Positions 41,940 through 50,479 of a stretch of DNA of 64,000 bases are shown in pieces; position 1 is the stretch's first letter, and each line of letters begins with the position of its first letter. The position numbers and the translations under genes are program-made. Location of the stretch: NCBI RefSeq assembly GCF_030316845.1, contig NZ_JASZYS010000009.1:220770-284769 (forward strand), given 5' to 3'. Under the pieces are notes generated by a model. It did no database searches and was not told the origin of the DNA. It saw nothing but the letters and a program-made list of their open reading frames with translations. The DNA is from Variovorax davisae. GTDB taxonomy: Bacteria; Pseudomonadota; Gammaproteobacteria; Burkholderiales; Burkholderiaceae_C.

Positions 41940-42665
41940 TCACAGCGCCAGGCTGCCGACGCTCGTGCCGCCGCACACGTAGAGCACCTGCCCCGTGACG
42001 AAGCCGTTCTCGGGATCGGCGAAGAAACGCACGGCCCGTGCCACGTCGGCCGATTCGCCGAGGCGCCGCACCGGCACCGACGCAGCGAGCGCGCGCTCGC
42101 GCTCGCTGCCGGCCTCGACGACGTCGTAGAACATGTCGGTGCGGATCGGTCCCGGCGCGACCACGTTGACCGTGATGCCCTCGGGCGCGAGTTCGAGCGC
42201 CCAGGTGCGCGCCATGCCGAGCATGCCGGCCTTGGTCGCCGAATAGCTGGTGCGCGTCTGCAGGCCCAGGGCCGCGCGCGACGACAAGAGCACGACGCGG
42301 CCGAATCGCTGCGCGCGCATCGCCGGCAGCGCCGCCTGCACCAGCTGGATGGCACAGCCCAGGTGCAGGTCGACCAGCGCGTCGAGGTCGTCGAGCTTGA
42401 CGTCGGCGACCAGCGCAGCGCGGATGACGCCGGCGTTGTGCACCACGGTGGTCACCTCGAAGCGCCGCACCAGCTCGGCCACCGCCTGCGCGGTGGCGGC
42501 GCGATCGGCCAGGTCGACCTCGATGCTGTGCAGCTTCGGATGGTCGATGTCGCAGCGCCGGCGTGCCAGCGAAACGACCTCGTAGCCTTGCGCGAGCAGG
42601 TCTTCGCAGATGGCGCGGCCGATGCCGGCACTGCCGCCGGTGACCGCAGCGACCTTGGCCGTCAT
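41940..42665 (-). CDS. SDR family oxidoreductase
   Basis: A 241-residue short-chain dehydrogenase with VAAVTGGSAGIGRAICEDL, VVHNAGV and the catalytic TSYSATKAGMLGMAR. The ATG at 42665 overlaps the isatin hydrolase-like stop by 4 bp, so they are co-translated. The long frame upstream is only a shadow of the hydrolase gene. Oxidation of a dioxindole-type hydroxyl to isatin is one attractive role given the neighbour, but this is inference. Confidence 0.9.
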   Translation of the reverse strand: MTAKVAAVTGGSAGIGRAICEDLLAQGYEVVSLARRRCDIDHPKLHSIEVDLADRAATAQAVAELVRRFEVTTVVHNAGVIRAALVADVKLDDLDALVDLHLGCAIQLVQAALPAMRAQRFGRVVLLSSRAALGLQTRTSYSATKAGMLGMARTWALELAPEGITVNVVAPGPIRTDMFYDVVEAGSERERALAASVPVRRLGESADVARAVRFFADPENGFVTGQVLYVCGGTSVGSLAL

Positions 42666-43474
42666 GCGCCGGCTCCGACGAGCGCCAGCACGCGCAGCGG
42701 ACTGCCGCTGCCCTTCTCGATCTTGAGCGGCGGGCAGATCAGCACCGCGCCCGCGGGCGGCAGCAGGTCGAGGTTGCTGAGGCACTGCAGCCCGTAGCGG
42801 CCGGCCCCATGCATGTAGTAGTGGCAAGGGTACGGCGGGCGCAGGTGGTAACCCTGCCCGGCATCGGTGCCGATCGCTTCGGAGCCGAAGCCGATCACGT
42901 CGCGCTCCTCGACCAGGAAGCGCACCGCCTCGGTGCTCGGGCCCGGCGTGTGCTGGCCGGTCTCGTCGAAGTTCTGGTAGGCCTCGGGGTCCTGCCGCTT
43001 CGACCAGTCGGTGCGCATCAGCGCCCAGGCGCCCTTCGGGATCCGACCGTATCGGCTTTCGTAGCGCTCGATGTCGGCGATGCTCAGCAGGTAGTCGTCG
43101 TCGCCTTTGACCTGCTCGGAGCAGTCGATCACGCAGGCCGGCGCGACGAAGTGCTGCACGGGGATGGTGTCGACCGAGTTGTTCGGCAGGTCGCGGCCCG
43201 AGATCCAGTGGATCGGCGCATCGAAGTGCGTGCCGGTGTGCTCGCCGCACGAGAAGTTGTTCCAGTACCAGCCCGGCCCGCGTTCGTCGTACTTCGACAC
43301 CTCCTCGATGCGGAAGGGCCAGCACTGGCCCATCTCGGGCGGCAGCGCGATCTGCGGAAACTCGGGCGTCAGCGTCTGGGTGAGGTCGACCACGCGGATC
43401 CGGCCGCTGGCCATCGCGCTCACCAGCCCACCGAGGATCTCGGCGGCGGACATCAGTTCGGTCGTGGTGGTCAT
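42662..43474 (-). CDS. isatin hydrolase-like cyclase family protein
   Basis: A 270-residue metal-dependent hydrolase of the cyclase family (PF04199; kynurenine formamidase relatives). The manganese-type motif is H79-TGT-H83-F-D85 with H89 (EHTGTHFDAPIHW). The N-terminal LPPEMGQCWPFRIEEVSKYD, NNSVDTIPVQHF, and the C-terminal HGAGRYGLQCLSNLD and PLKIEKGSGSPLRVLA regions match the isatin hydrolases of Labrenzia and Bradyrhizobium as I remember them. It would open isatin to isatinate, late in indole-acetate breakdown. The ATG follows a repeat element, and an SDR overlaps its end. Another amide or lactone substrate remains possible. Confidence 0.87.
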   Translation of the reverse strand: MTTTTELMSAAEILGGLVSAMASGRIRVVDLTQTLTPEFPQIALPPEMGQCWPFRIEEVSKYDERGPGWYWNNFSCGEHTGTHFDAPIHWISGRDLPNNSVDTIPVQHFVAPACVIDCSEQVKGDDDYLLSIADIERYESRYGRIPKGAWALMRTDWSKRQDPEAYQNFDETGQHTPGPSTEAVRFLVEERDVIGFGSEAIGTDAGQGYHLRPPYPCHYYMHGAGRYGLQCLSNLDLLPPAGAVLICPPLKIEKGSGSPLRVLALVGAGA

Positions 43475-43497
43475 TGATTCGCTCCTGCGTTCGGTTT

Positions 43498-43597
43498 CAT
43501 TCCAGGAATACCGCGGAACCGGCTTTGCCGGGCCGCTGGTATTGCCCCCTTGAGGGGGAGCTCGCTACACGAAGTGAGCGAGATTCGGGGGTGGCTC
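43498..43597. repeat. intergenic repeat element, copy B
   Basis: Second copy of the element at 40533, in the spacer between the DUF35-SDR fusion and the isatin hydrolase-like gene, in the same orientation. Identity is nearly complete for the first 55 bp. Variation is confined to the loop between the C5 and G5 runs and to the paired bases flanking ACACGAAGTG, where both sides change together. Confidence 0.82.
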
Positions 43598-43602
43598 ATG
43601 TT

Positions 43603-44862
43603 CTAGCCGCCGGCCGCGAGTTCGCGTTCCAGGATCTTGGGGTTGTCGCGCCAGCGCTCCAGCCACTCCTGCGCCACGTCGCCGGGGTACACGTCTTCCA
43701 CGCCATCGCGCAGGGCCTTCACGATGGCGTTGGCCAGCGCGCTGCCGGCCAGCTTGGGCGGCGGCGTGTGCTGGTTCCATTCGTCGTCGATCGGCCCAGG
43801 AAACACGTTGATCACGCGGATGCCGGCCGGCCGCATCTCGGCACGCAGGCACTGGGCCAGCGAATGGGCCGCCGCCTTCGAGGCACTGAAGGTGCCGTGC
43901 GGCGGGAAGTTGCTGAGCGCATAGATCGACAGCAGGTTGACCCAGGCCGTGGCGCCGGTCGCGCCGTCGGCCGAGCGGCCCTTGAGCGCCGGGCCGAACT
44001 CCTGCGCCAGCCGCAGCAGGCCGAAGTAGTTGATGTCCATCTCGGCCTTGGCGACATCGGTGCCGCGCCGCGACCCGATGCCGAAGCTGCGGTGCACCTC
44101 GGCGTTGTTGATCACGATGTCGACCTTGCCGCCGATCTCGCCCGCCAGCTCGGTCACCGAGCGGCCGTTGGTGAGGTCCAGCGGCACCAGCGTCACCTGC
44201 GGCAGCGCCGTGATGTCTTCCAGGCCGCCCATCTTCTTCCAGGGCTCGGCATGGCCGACCCAGACGATGTCGGCGCCGGCCTTGACCAGCGCGCGCACGA
44301 TCGCCTGGCCGACCTCGGTCTTGCCGTCGGTGACCAGCACCTTGCGGAACTTCGGGTCGCTGGTCATTTCTCTGAGCATCTTGTCGTCGGCCATGTGGGC
44401 GCTCCCTTCGTTCGGAAATCCAATCAATACCGCCTGCCCGGCGCGGTCGAGCCGGGCGCCCACGCGCACGCGCGCCGGCGCCTGATCGCTGTCCACGACC
44501 TCGCCATGCAGGTGGACCATCAGCGTCGGCCCGGCGTCGAGCCGCACCAGGCCCAGCCGCCACGGCAGGCGTTCGCGGAAGAACAGGTCGTTGCTGTGGT
44601 GCAGCGTGGTGCTGCTGAGCAGTTCGCCCTCGCCGCCTTGCTCGCGCCAGTGCAGGCGCGGCGACAGGCACTTGTGGCAGGCCTCGCGCGGCGGGTACTG
44701 CACGGTGCCGCAGTCCTCGCAGGTCTGCAGCTCGAAGCGGCCCTCGGCCGCGGCCGCGGTGATGCCCAGCGCCACCCGGCCGCGGGCCCACGGCGGCAGG
44801 TTCATCTGCCGGGTGCGCAGCACCGGGTTCTTGCGCTTGGGGCGCATGAGCGGCATGGTCAT
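43603..44862 (-). CDS. DUF35 OB-fold/zinc-ribbon fused to degenerate SDR
   Basis: A 419-residue fusion. Residues 1-160 are a DUF35 module: a zinc rubredoxin-like ribbon C48-x2-C51, C62-x2-C65 (CEDCGTVQYPPREACHKC), then an OB fold ending VRVGARLDRAGQAVLIGF. Residues 170-419 are SDR-like, but catalytic tyrosine is Phe325 (GTFSASK; Ser312 and Lys329 remain), and the glycine motif is VTDGKTEVGQAI. DUF35 modules partner thiolase-like proteins, and this gene overlaps the thiolase-like gene by 4 bp. The SDR half may be structural or act without the tyrosine. Confidence 0.88.
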   Translation of the reverse strand: MTMPLMRPKRKNPVLRTRQMNLPPWARGRVALGITAAAAEGRFELQTCEDCGTVQYPPREACHKCLSPRLHWREQGGEGELLSSTTLHHSNDLFFRERLPWRLGLVRLDAGPTLMVHLHGEVVDSDQAPARVRVGARLDRAGQAVLIGFPNEGSAHMADDKMLREMTSDPKFRKVLVTDGKTEVGQAIVRALVKAGADIVWVGHAEPWKKMGGLEDITALPQVTLVPLDLTNGRSVTELAGEIGGKVDIVINNAEVHRSFGIGSRRGTDVAKAEMDINYFGLLRLAQEFGPALKGRSADGATGATAWVNLLSIYALSNFPPHGTFSASKAAAHSLAQCLRAEMRPAGIRVINVFPGPIDDEWNQHTPPPKLAGSALANAIVKALRDGVEDVYPGDVAQEWLERWRDNPKILERELAAGG

Positions 44863-46028
44863 GAAGGTCTCCCGAGAATGACGGCGCCGGTGCACAGGCA
44901 GCGGTCGTAGGTGACCATGCCGAAGCCGGCCACCAGGCCCAGGCGGGCATCGGGCACGGTGCGCGGACCGGCCGTGTCCGTCAGTTGCCGGATCGTCTCG
45001 GTCATCCCGAGAAAGCCGCCTGCCGCCCCAGCCTGCCCCGCCGACAACTGCCCGCCGCTGGTGTTGTTCGGAAAGCTGCCGTCATGCGTCATCGTGTGCG
45101 ACTGCACGAAAGCCGAGCCCTCGCCCTTCTCGCAGAAGCCGAGGTCTTCGAACTGCATCATCACGATCACCGGGTAGTCGTCGTAGGTCTGGACGAAGTC
45201 GATGTCGGCGGGCCGCACGCCGGCCTGGGCATAGAGCTCGTCGCGATCCTGGCGCCAGCCGCCGCGCACCATCACCGGGTCTTCCGAGTAGGCGTTGTGG
45301 CGCTCGATCGCGCCGCGGATCACCGCGTGCGGCAAGCCCAGGTCGCGCGCCCGCTCCTCGCTCATCACCAGGAAGGCCTCGGCGCCGGCGCAGGGCATCA
45401 CGCAGTCGAACAGGTGGATCGGATCGGAGATCGGCCGCGCCGCGATGTATTCGTCGAGCGTCAGCGGCTTCTTGAACATCGCGTTCGGGTTCTTGAGCGC
45501 GTTGCTGCGCTGGTCGACGCAGATGCGGCCGAAGTCCTCGCGCGTCGCGCCGAAGGTCCGCATGTAGTGCGACGTGATCATCGCGAAGATCGAGTTCGGG
45601 CCGCCCGAGCCATACGGGTAGGTGGCATCGCGCGCGAAGTTGCTGAAGCTGCCCAGCGTCTGGCGGAAGGAATCCACGTGGTTGGTGTCGGCCGCCACGC
45701 AGGCCACCACGTCGGCGTCGCCGGCCTGCACCGCGCGCGCTGCACGCCGCAGGCACATCACGCCCGAAGCGCCGCCGGTCGGCATGTGGTCGAGCCAGCG
45801 CGGCGACAGGCCCAGGTGCTGGGTCACGCCGACCGCGGTGTCGGGCGCCAGCGAGAAGCTGCTGACGCAGAGGCCGTCGATCTGCTCCTTGGCGATGCCG
45901 CTGGCCTTGACCAGCGCTTCCATCGCCTGGCCGAGGAACCAGTGGGCGCCGAGGGTCGAGTAGCGCTGGTACGGCACGGTGACGGGCACCGCGACCGCCA
46001 CGCCCTCGTAGGACATCCGCCTGCTCAT
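44859..46028 (-). CDS. thiolase-like protein lacking thiolase catalytic residues (possible retro-aldolase)
   Basis: A 389-residue thiolase-fold protein of the SCP-x/lipid-transfer type. The usual nucleophilic cysteine is Gly86 (PTGGASGVMC), and the GHP histidine is replaced (LSAGQAGAAGG), so thiolysis is not expected. Steroid-degradation Ltp2 proteins share this loss and act as retro-aldolases with a DUF35 partner. Here a DUF35 fusion is the next gene. With dioxindole-3-acetyl-CoA as substrate the products would be isatin and acetyl-CoA, which fits the isatin hydrolase downstream. The fold is certain; the reaction is inferred. Confidence 0.88.
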   Translation of the reverse strand: MSRRMSYEGVAVAVPVTVPYQRYSTLGAHWFLGQAMEALVKASGIAKEQIDGLCVSSFSLAPDTAVGVTQHLGLSPRWLDHMPTGGASGVMCLRRAARAVQAGDADVVACVAADTNHVDSFRQTLGSFSNFARDATYPYGSGGPNSIFAMITSHYMRTFGATREDFGRICVDQRSNALKNPNAMFKKPLTLDEYIAARPISDPIHLFDCVMPCAGAEAFLVMSEERARDLGLPHAVIRGAIERHNAYSEDPVMVRGGWRQDRDELYAQAGVRPADIDFVQTYDDYPVIVMMQFEDLGFCEKGEGSAFVQSHTMTHDGSFPNNTSGGQLSAGQAGAAGGFLGMTETIRQLTDTAGPRTVPDARLGLVAGFGMVTYDRCLCTGAVILGRPS

Positions 46029-47650
46029 GACTGCCTCTTCTTCATCGCGCGCGTGTCGATGCAGTGCGCCTGCCCCGGCAGCGCGTGCGCCAGTTCGCGC
46101 AGCTGCCCGCGCTGGATCTTCTGCGAGGCCGTGAGCGGCAACGCATCGACGAAGGCGACGTAGCCCGGCGCCTTGTAGTAAGCCAGTTGCGCCAATGCAT
46201 GGGCAACGATGCTGGCGGCCAGTTGTTCAGGCGCGCAAGCCGCGTCCTCGTGCAGCACGATGCAGGCCAGCACCTCGTCGCCCCGCACCGCATCGGGCGT
46301 GGCGGCCACCGCGGAGGTCTTCACGGCCGGGTGCTGGTTCAGCACGCTCTCGACTTCGACAGCGGAGATGTTCTCGCCGCTGCGGCGGATCACGTTCTTC
46401 TTGCGGTCGACGAAGAAGAAGTTGCCCTCGGCGTCGCGCCGCACCAGGTCGCCGGTGTGGAACCAGCCATCGGCCCAGGCTTCGGTCGTGGCCGGCTCGT
46501 CCTTCAGGTAGCCCGAGAAGAAGTGCGCCCGCGGATCGGCGCCGGCCGAACGCACCAGCAGTTCGCCCGGCGCGTCGACTGCGACCTCGCGGCCCTGGTC
46601 GTCCACCAGCCGCACTTCCATGAAATCCGGCAGCCGCCCGAAGCAACTGGTGCCGACCAGGCGCGGCTCGCGGTTGGCCATCACGCAGGCGGCGGCGCCG
46701 GTCTCGGTCATGGCCCAGGCCTCGACCAGCGGGAAGCCGAAGCGCTGCTCGAAGGGCGCGTGGTTCTTGCGGTCGACGCCGGCGCCGAAGCCCCAGCGGA
46801 TGGCGTGGTCGCGGTCGGAGGCCGACGGTGGCGCAGACAGCAGCATCGCGGGCATCACGCCGAGGTAGTGGGCAATGGTCGCCCCCGACTCTCGGGCGCT
46901 CTGCAGCCAGGTCTTCGGATGGAAGCGATCCAGCTGCACCAGGCAGCCCCCCGCGACCAGCACCACCATGGTCGAGAAGGCCATCGCATTCATGTGGTTG
47001 AGCGGCAGCGGCGTGATCACGCGCTCGGCATCGCGGCGGATGCTGCAGACGCCGTCGAGCGCCGCATACCAGTCGCCCGCGCACAGGAAGTAGGCGTTGG
47101 ACAGGATGCAGCCCTTGGGCCGTCCCGTGGTGCCCGAGGTGTAGAGCAGCGCGCATTCGGTGTCGGCGCCGATCGGCCGGCCGGCATGCGGCGCCGCGCT
47201 GCGCGCCGGCGGGATCGCGTCGACGGCGTCGGCTTCCATCGTGTCGAAGGCGATGCCCGCCTCGGCCGCCGCCGCGCGCAGGTCGGCCGCCCGTTCGGGC
47301 AGCGTCACCGCGAGGCCGATCTCGCTGTGGCCGATCAGGTAGATCAGTTCGGCCGAGCGCATCTCGGCATTGATCGGCACCACGCTGACACCCAGCGCAT
47401 TGAGGGCCAACCAGTGCAGCAGGAAGGCGGGCCGATTCTCGAGCAGCAGCCCGACGCGGTGGCCATGGCCGTAGCCGGCGGCGGCGTAGGCGATGCGCAA
47501 ACGTTCGACCCCTGCGTAAGCTTCGCCCCAGCGGATCGCGCCGGCAGGGATGCCGTAGGCGGCGGCGGTCACCGACTCGGTGAACAGGAACTCAGCCTGC
47601 GGCGTGCGCCGCGCTGTGGCGGCGAAGACATCGTGGACGGTGGCGTGCAT
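46025..47650 (-). CDS. AMP-dependent acid-CoA ligase
   Basis: A 541-residue adenylate-forming ligase. The phosphate loop is ALLYTSGTTGRPKGCILSN, A5 is VEAWAMTETGAAACV, the hinge is WFHTGDLVRRDAEG with FVDRKKNVIRRSGENISA, and the catalytic lysine lies in LTASQKIQRGQL. It overlaps the thiolase-like gene start by 4 bp and follows the dioxygenase beta gene by 7 bp. It is well placed to activate the dioxygenase product, for example a dioxindole-acetic acid, to its CoA thioester. It is only distantly related to the ligase at 31150. Confidence 0.92.
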   Translation of the reverse strand: MHATVHDVFAATARRTPQAEFLFTESVTAAAYGIPAGAIRWGEAYAGVERLRIAYAAAGYGHGHRVGLLLENRPAFLLHWLALNALGVSVVPINAEMRSAELIYLIGHSEIGLAVTLPERAADLRAAAAEAGIAFDTMEADAVDAIPPARSAAPHAGRPIGADTECALLYTSGTTGRPKGCILSNAYFLCAGDWYAALDGVCSIRRDAERVITPLPLNHMNAMAFSTMVVLVAGGCLVQLDRFHPKTWLQSARESGATIAHYLGVMPAMLLSAPPSASDRDHAIRWGFGAGVDRKNHAPFEQRFGFPLVEAWAMTETGAAACVMANREPRLVGTSCFGRLPDFMEVRLVDDQGREVAVDAPGELLVRSAGADPRAHFFSGYLKDEPATTEAWADGWFHTGDLVRRDAEGNFFFVDRKKNVIRRSGENISAVEVESVLNQHPAVKTSAVAATPDAVRGDEVLACIVLHEDAACAPEQLAASIVAHALAQLAYYKAPGYVAFVDALPLTASQKIQRGQLRELAHALPGQAHCIDTRAMKKRQS

Positions 47651-47657
47651 GGCGTCC

Positions 47658-48143
47658 CTAGATGAACAGTTGCACCGCCGGCAGCGCGGCGTCGCAGTTG
47701 AGGAGGTTGACCCGCTTGAGCGTCATGCGCAGCGCACCATCGACCACGACCAGGTGATGGAAGAAGGTGCCGACGTAGAACTGCAGCTCGTCGCCCTGCG
47801 ATTCGGTGTAGTGGAACTCGGTGCGCACCACGAAGCGCCCGCCCTCGACATCGAAGGCTTCGACCGTCGGCGTCTGCAGCAGGTGGTGGCAGCGGCTCGG
47901 CGGCTGCTGCGAGAAGGCGCGCGGGCTCTTGAGCCGCTCGATGCGCAGTTCGCGCAGCAGCTTGTCCTCGTAGAGATGCGAGGTGTGGTTGAGGCCGTCT
48001 TCCTGGTCGGGCACCAGCGGCACCCAGTAGAAGGCGTCATCGGTGAAGAGCGCGTTCCACTCCTCGTAGCGCCTGGCGTCGAGCAGGCGTGCTTCGTGGA
48101 CCACGAAGTCGATCAGGTCCTGGCGGGTCACATCGGCCGGCAT
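47658..48143 (-). CDS. ring-hydroxylating dioxygenase, beta subunit
   Basis: A 161-residue small subunit of the second Rieske dioxygenase. It has DLIDFVVHEARLLDARRYEE, DDAFYWVPLVPDQ and RIERLKSPRAFSQQPPSR, and ends PAVQLFI like the first beta subunit. The ATG at 48143 shares its base with the alpha stop. Together with alpha and the adjacent reductase it makes a complete oxygenase set, the likely entry step of the pathway. Confidence 0.92.
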   Translation of the reverse strand: MPADVTRQDLIDFVVHEARLLDARRYEEWNALFTDDAFYWVPLVPDQEDGLNHTSHLYEDKLLRELRIERLKSPRAFSQQPPSRCHHLLQTPTVEAFDVEGGRFVVRTEFHYTESQGDELQFYVGTFFHHLVVVDGALRMTLKRVNLLNCDAALPAVQLFI

Positions 48144-49456
48144 CACATCGTCTCCGTCATGTACTTGGCCCAGGTGCGGTACTGGTTGCGCATCGGCAGC
48201 TCGCTGGTGCCGACCGTGGTGATCTCGCCGCCCGCGGTCTCGGCCGGATCGAAGTTGCGATGCAGGCTGACCCATTCGTTGCCGCTCGCATGCAGGCCGG
48301 CCTGGATGCCGCGGTAGGCCTGCAGGTCGTCGTGGCCCACCACCGAGAAGGGGGAATTGATCAGCCGGTTGTACATGGTCGTGCGCTGCAGCAGCTCGGG
48401 CGGCGCGCCCTTCAGGCGGAAGGTCCAGCTCTCGACCAGCGTCTTGTCGACCGCGATCGGCCGCACCACGCGGATCGCCTGGATCGCGCCCTTGATCGTG
48501 AGGTTCGGGTAGTACACCGTGTTGTGCCGCGCCATGCCGAGGATCTGCGCGGTGCGCTCGGCGCCGTACTTCGCCTTCATCGCGTCGTCGTATTCGGGAA
48601 TCGCCTTGTACTTGCTGTGGATGCTGAAGTTGACGCCCGTGAAGCTGTGGCCATTGTCGTAGGTGCGCACCCCCATGTCCTCGAAGAACTTGTAGTCCGA
48701 CATGAAGGGCACGAACTGCTCGATCGCCATCGGCTTGGGCTCGTCCTCGGGCTTGCCGGCCCACATGCTCTTGGCGGTGCCGGCCGACGATTCGTGCGCC
48801 ACCATCGGGTGCATCGTGTCGTTGAGGTTCTCGACGAACATCTTCCAGTTGCACTGGTGCATGAAGCGCAGGCAGCCGCCGGCGATCTCGAGCTCGCCCT
48901 CGGGCGAACGATCGGCCATGTTGTCGATCGAGCTCAGCGAGTCGCCGAAGAATTCCTCGAAATCCGGCCCGACGTCGTTGATCTTGACGAAGATGAAGCC
49001 GCGGTGGCTGCGCACGTTCTTGATCGTGGTGAGGCCCTTGGCCGATTCGCATTCGTGCAGCTGCGTGCCTTCGTAGCCGTTCTTCAGCGGGATCGACAAG
49101 AGCGAGCCGTCGGTCTTGAAGGTCCAGGCGTGGTACGGGCAGCGGAAGAACTTGCCCGTGTTGCCGCAGGGCGCGCTCACCAGCCGCGAGCCCTTGTGGG
49201 CGCAGCGGTTCATCATCGCGCGCACCGTGCCGTCGGTGTGGCGCACGATGATCAGGGGCCGGCCGGCGATCTCGGTGTTGAGGTAGTCGCCGGTCTTCGG
49301 AAGCTGGCTCTCGTGGCCGACGTAGTTCCAGGTGTTGGCGAAGAAGTGCTCCTGCTCCAGCGCGAACAGCTCGGCGCTGGTGTAGAGGTCGCGGTGCACG
49401 CGGTCGGGCTGCACCAGCGCCCGCACTGCTTCGGGGTTGCCTCGGTACGAAGTCAT
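48143..49456 (-). CDS. ring-hydroxylating dioxygenase, alpha subunit (likely entry oxygenase)
   Basis: A 437-residue Rieske oxygenase alpha subunit. Rieske ligands C85-x-H87 (CAHKG) and C106-x2-H109 (CPYHAW). The iron site is NDTMHPMVAHE. It aligns residue for residue with the 38024 alpha subunit over the Rieske domain but differs in the substrate pocket. The ATG at 49456 is 14 bp from the reductase stop. Variovorax auxin loci use such an alpha/beta pair with a reductase for the first attack on indole-3-acetate. That role is inferred here from the surrounding genes. Confidence 0.93.
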   Translation of the reverse strand: MTSYRGNPEAVRALVQPDRVHRDLYTSAELFALEQEHFFANTWNYVGHESQLPKTGDYLNTEIAGRPLIIVRHTDGTVRAMMNRCAHKGSRLVSAPCGNTGKFFRCPYHAWTFKTDGSLLSIPLKNGYEGTQLHECESAKGLTTIKNVRSHRGFIFVKINDVGPDFEEFFGDSLSSIDNMADRSPEGELEIAGGCLRFMHQCNWKMFVENLNDTMHPMVAHESSAGTAKSMWAGKPEDEPKPMAIEQFVPFMSDYKFFEDMGVRTYDNGHSFTGVNFSIHSKYKAIPEYDDAMKAKYGAERTAQILGMARHNTVYYPNLTIKGAIQAIRVVRPIAVDKTLVESWTFRLKGAPPELLQRTTMYNRLINSPFSVVGHDDLQAYRGIQAGLHASGNEWVSLHRNFDPAETAGGEITTVGTSELPMRNQYRTWAKYMTETM

Positions 49457-49470
49457 GTCTCGTTGCTCCT

Positions 49471-50463
49471 TCAGATGTCGAGCACCAGCCGCTGCCCCTT
49501 GGCGCGCGAGATGCAGATCTGGATCACGTTGCCTTGCGCCTTCTCGCGCGCGGTCAGCACATAGTCGCGGTGGTCGATCTCGCCTTCCATGACCGGCGTG
49601 GCGCAGACGCCGCATTCGCCGCGCTTGCAGTCGAACATCGGGTCGCAGCCGTGCTCGATCAGGCAGTCGAGGATGCTCTGGTCGGCCGGCACCGTGAAGC
49701 GCTGGCCCGATTGCGCCAGCTCGACCTCGAAAGCGTGGTCGCCCTCCTCCACCACCGGCGTGGTGAAGAGCTCGAAGTGCACGCGGTCGTGGGTCCAGCC
49801 GCGGGCCTGGGTCTGGGCCAGGACGGCGTCGAGCATGAGCTTGGGCCCGCAGACATAGAGCCGGTCGCCGGCCGCGATGCCGTCGAGCATGGCGCCGATG
49901 TCGAAGGGCCCGCCCTGCTCGACGTCGGCATGCAGGCGCAGGTCGTCGCCCAGCAGTGCTTCGAGTTCGGGCAGGAAGGCCATCAGCGCGCGGCTGCGCC
50001 CGGCGTAGTGCATGCGCACCGGCAGCCCCTCGGCCCGGCGGCGGGTCGCCATGCTGGCCAGGGGCGTCACGCCGATGCCGCCGGCCAGCAGCACCGTGCC
50101 GCCGGGGCCGGTGTGCAGCGGGAAGTCGTTCTTGGGCACCTCGATCGTGACCGTGTCGCCTTCGCGCAGGCGCTCGTGCATGAAGCGCGAGCCGCCGCGG
50201 CCCTCGGCCTCCTTGCGCACCGCGATCACGTAGTCGGTCGGGGCCTCGGTCGCCTTCGCATCGGCGGAAAAATTGATCAGCGAGTAGTGGCGCCAGTCGG
50301 CCGAGCCGTCGGGCAGCTGGACGCGCACGCGGATGTGGGCGCCGGCGGCAAAGCCGGGCAGCACGCCGCCATCCGGCGATCGAAGCCTGAAGGTCTTGAT
50401 CAGCGGGTTCAGTTCGCGCGCTTCGGCGACGCGCAGTTGCAGGGTCATCGGCTGGGCGGTCAT
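49471..50463 (-). CDS. phthalate-dioxygenase-reductase-type oxidoreductase
   Basis: A 330-residue reductase with three domains: flavin-binding beta-barrel (RHYSLINFSADAK, about 80-92), NAD domain (LLAGGIGVTPLASMATRR, about 125-142; YVCGPKLML) and C-terminal plant-type [2Fe-2S] ferredoxin domain (FDCKRGECGVCATPVMEG). It passes electrons from NADH to the Rieske oxygenase. The ATG at 50463 begins the typical N-terminus. It is the only reductase gene in the block and may serve both oxygenases. Confidence 0.93.
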   Translation of the reverse strand: MTAQPMTLQLRVAEARELNPLIKTFRLRSPDGGVLPGFAAGAHIRVRVQLPDGSADWRHYSLINFSADAKATEAPTDYVIAVRKEAEGRGGSRFMHERLREGDTVTIEVPKNDFPLHTGPGGTVLLAGGIGVTPLASMATRRRAEGLPVRMHYAGRSRALMAFLPELEALLGDDLRLHADVEQGGPFDIGAMLDGIAAGDRLYVCGPKLMLDAVLAQTQARGWTHDRVHFELFTTPVVEEGDHAFEVELAQSGQRFTVPADQSILDCLIEHGCDPMFDCKRGECGVCATPVMEGEIDHRDYVLTAREKAQGNVIQICISRAKGQRLVLDI

Positions 50464-50479
50464 GGCGGCTTCCGGTGGT

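Noticed and set aside
44859..46028. Calling the thiolase-like gene an acetyl-CoA acetyltransferase
   Set aside because: The nucleophilic Cys and GHP His are both missing, so the usual annotation would mislead.
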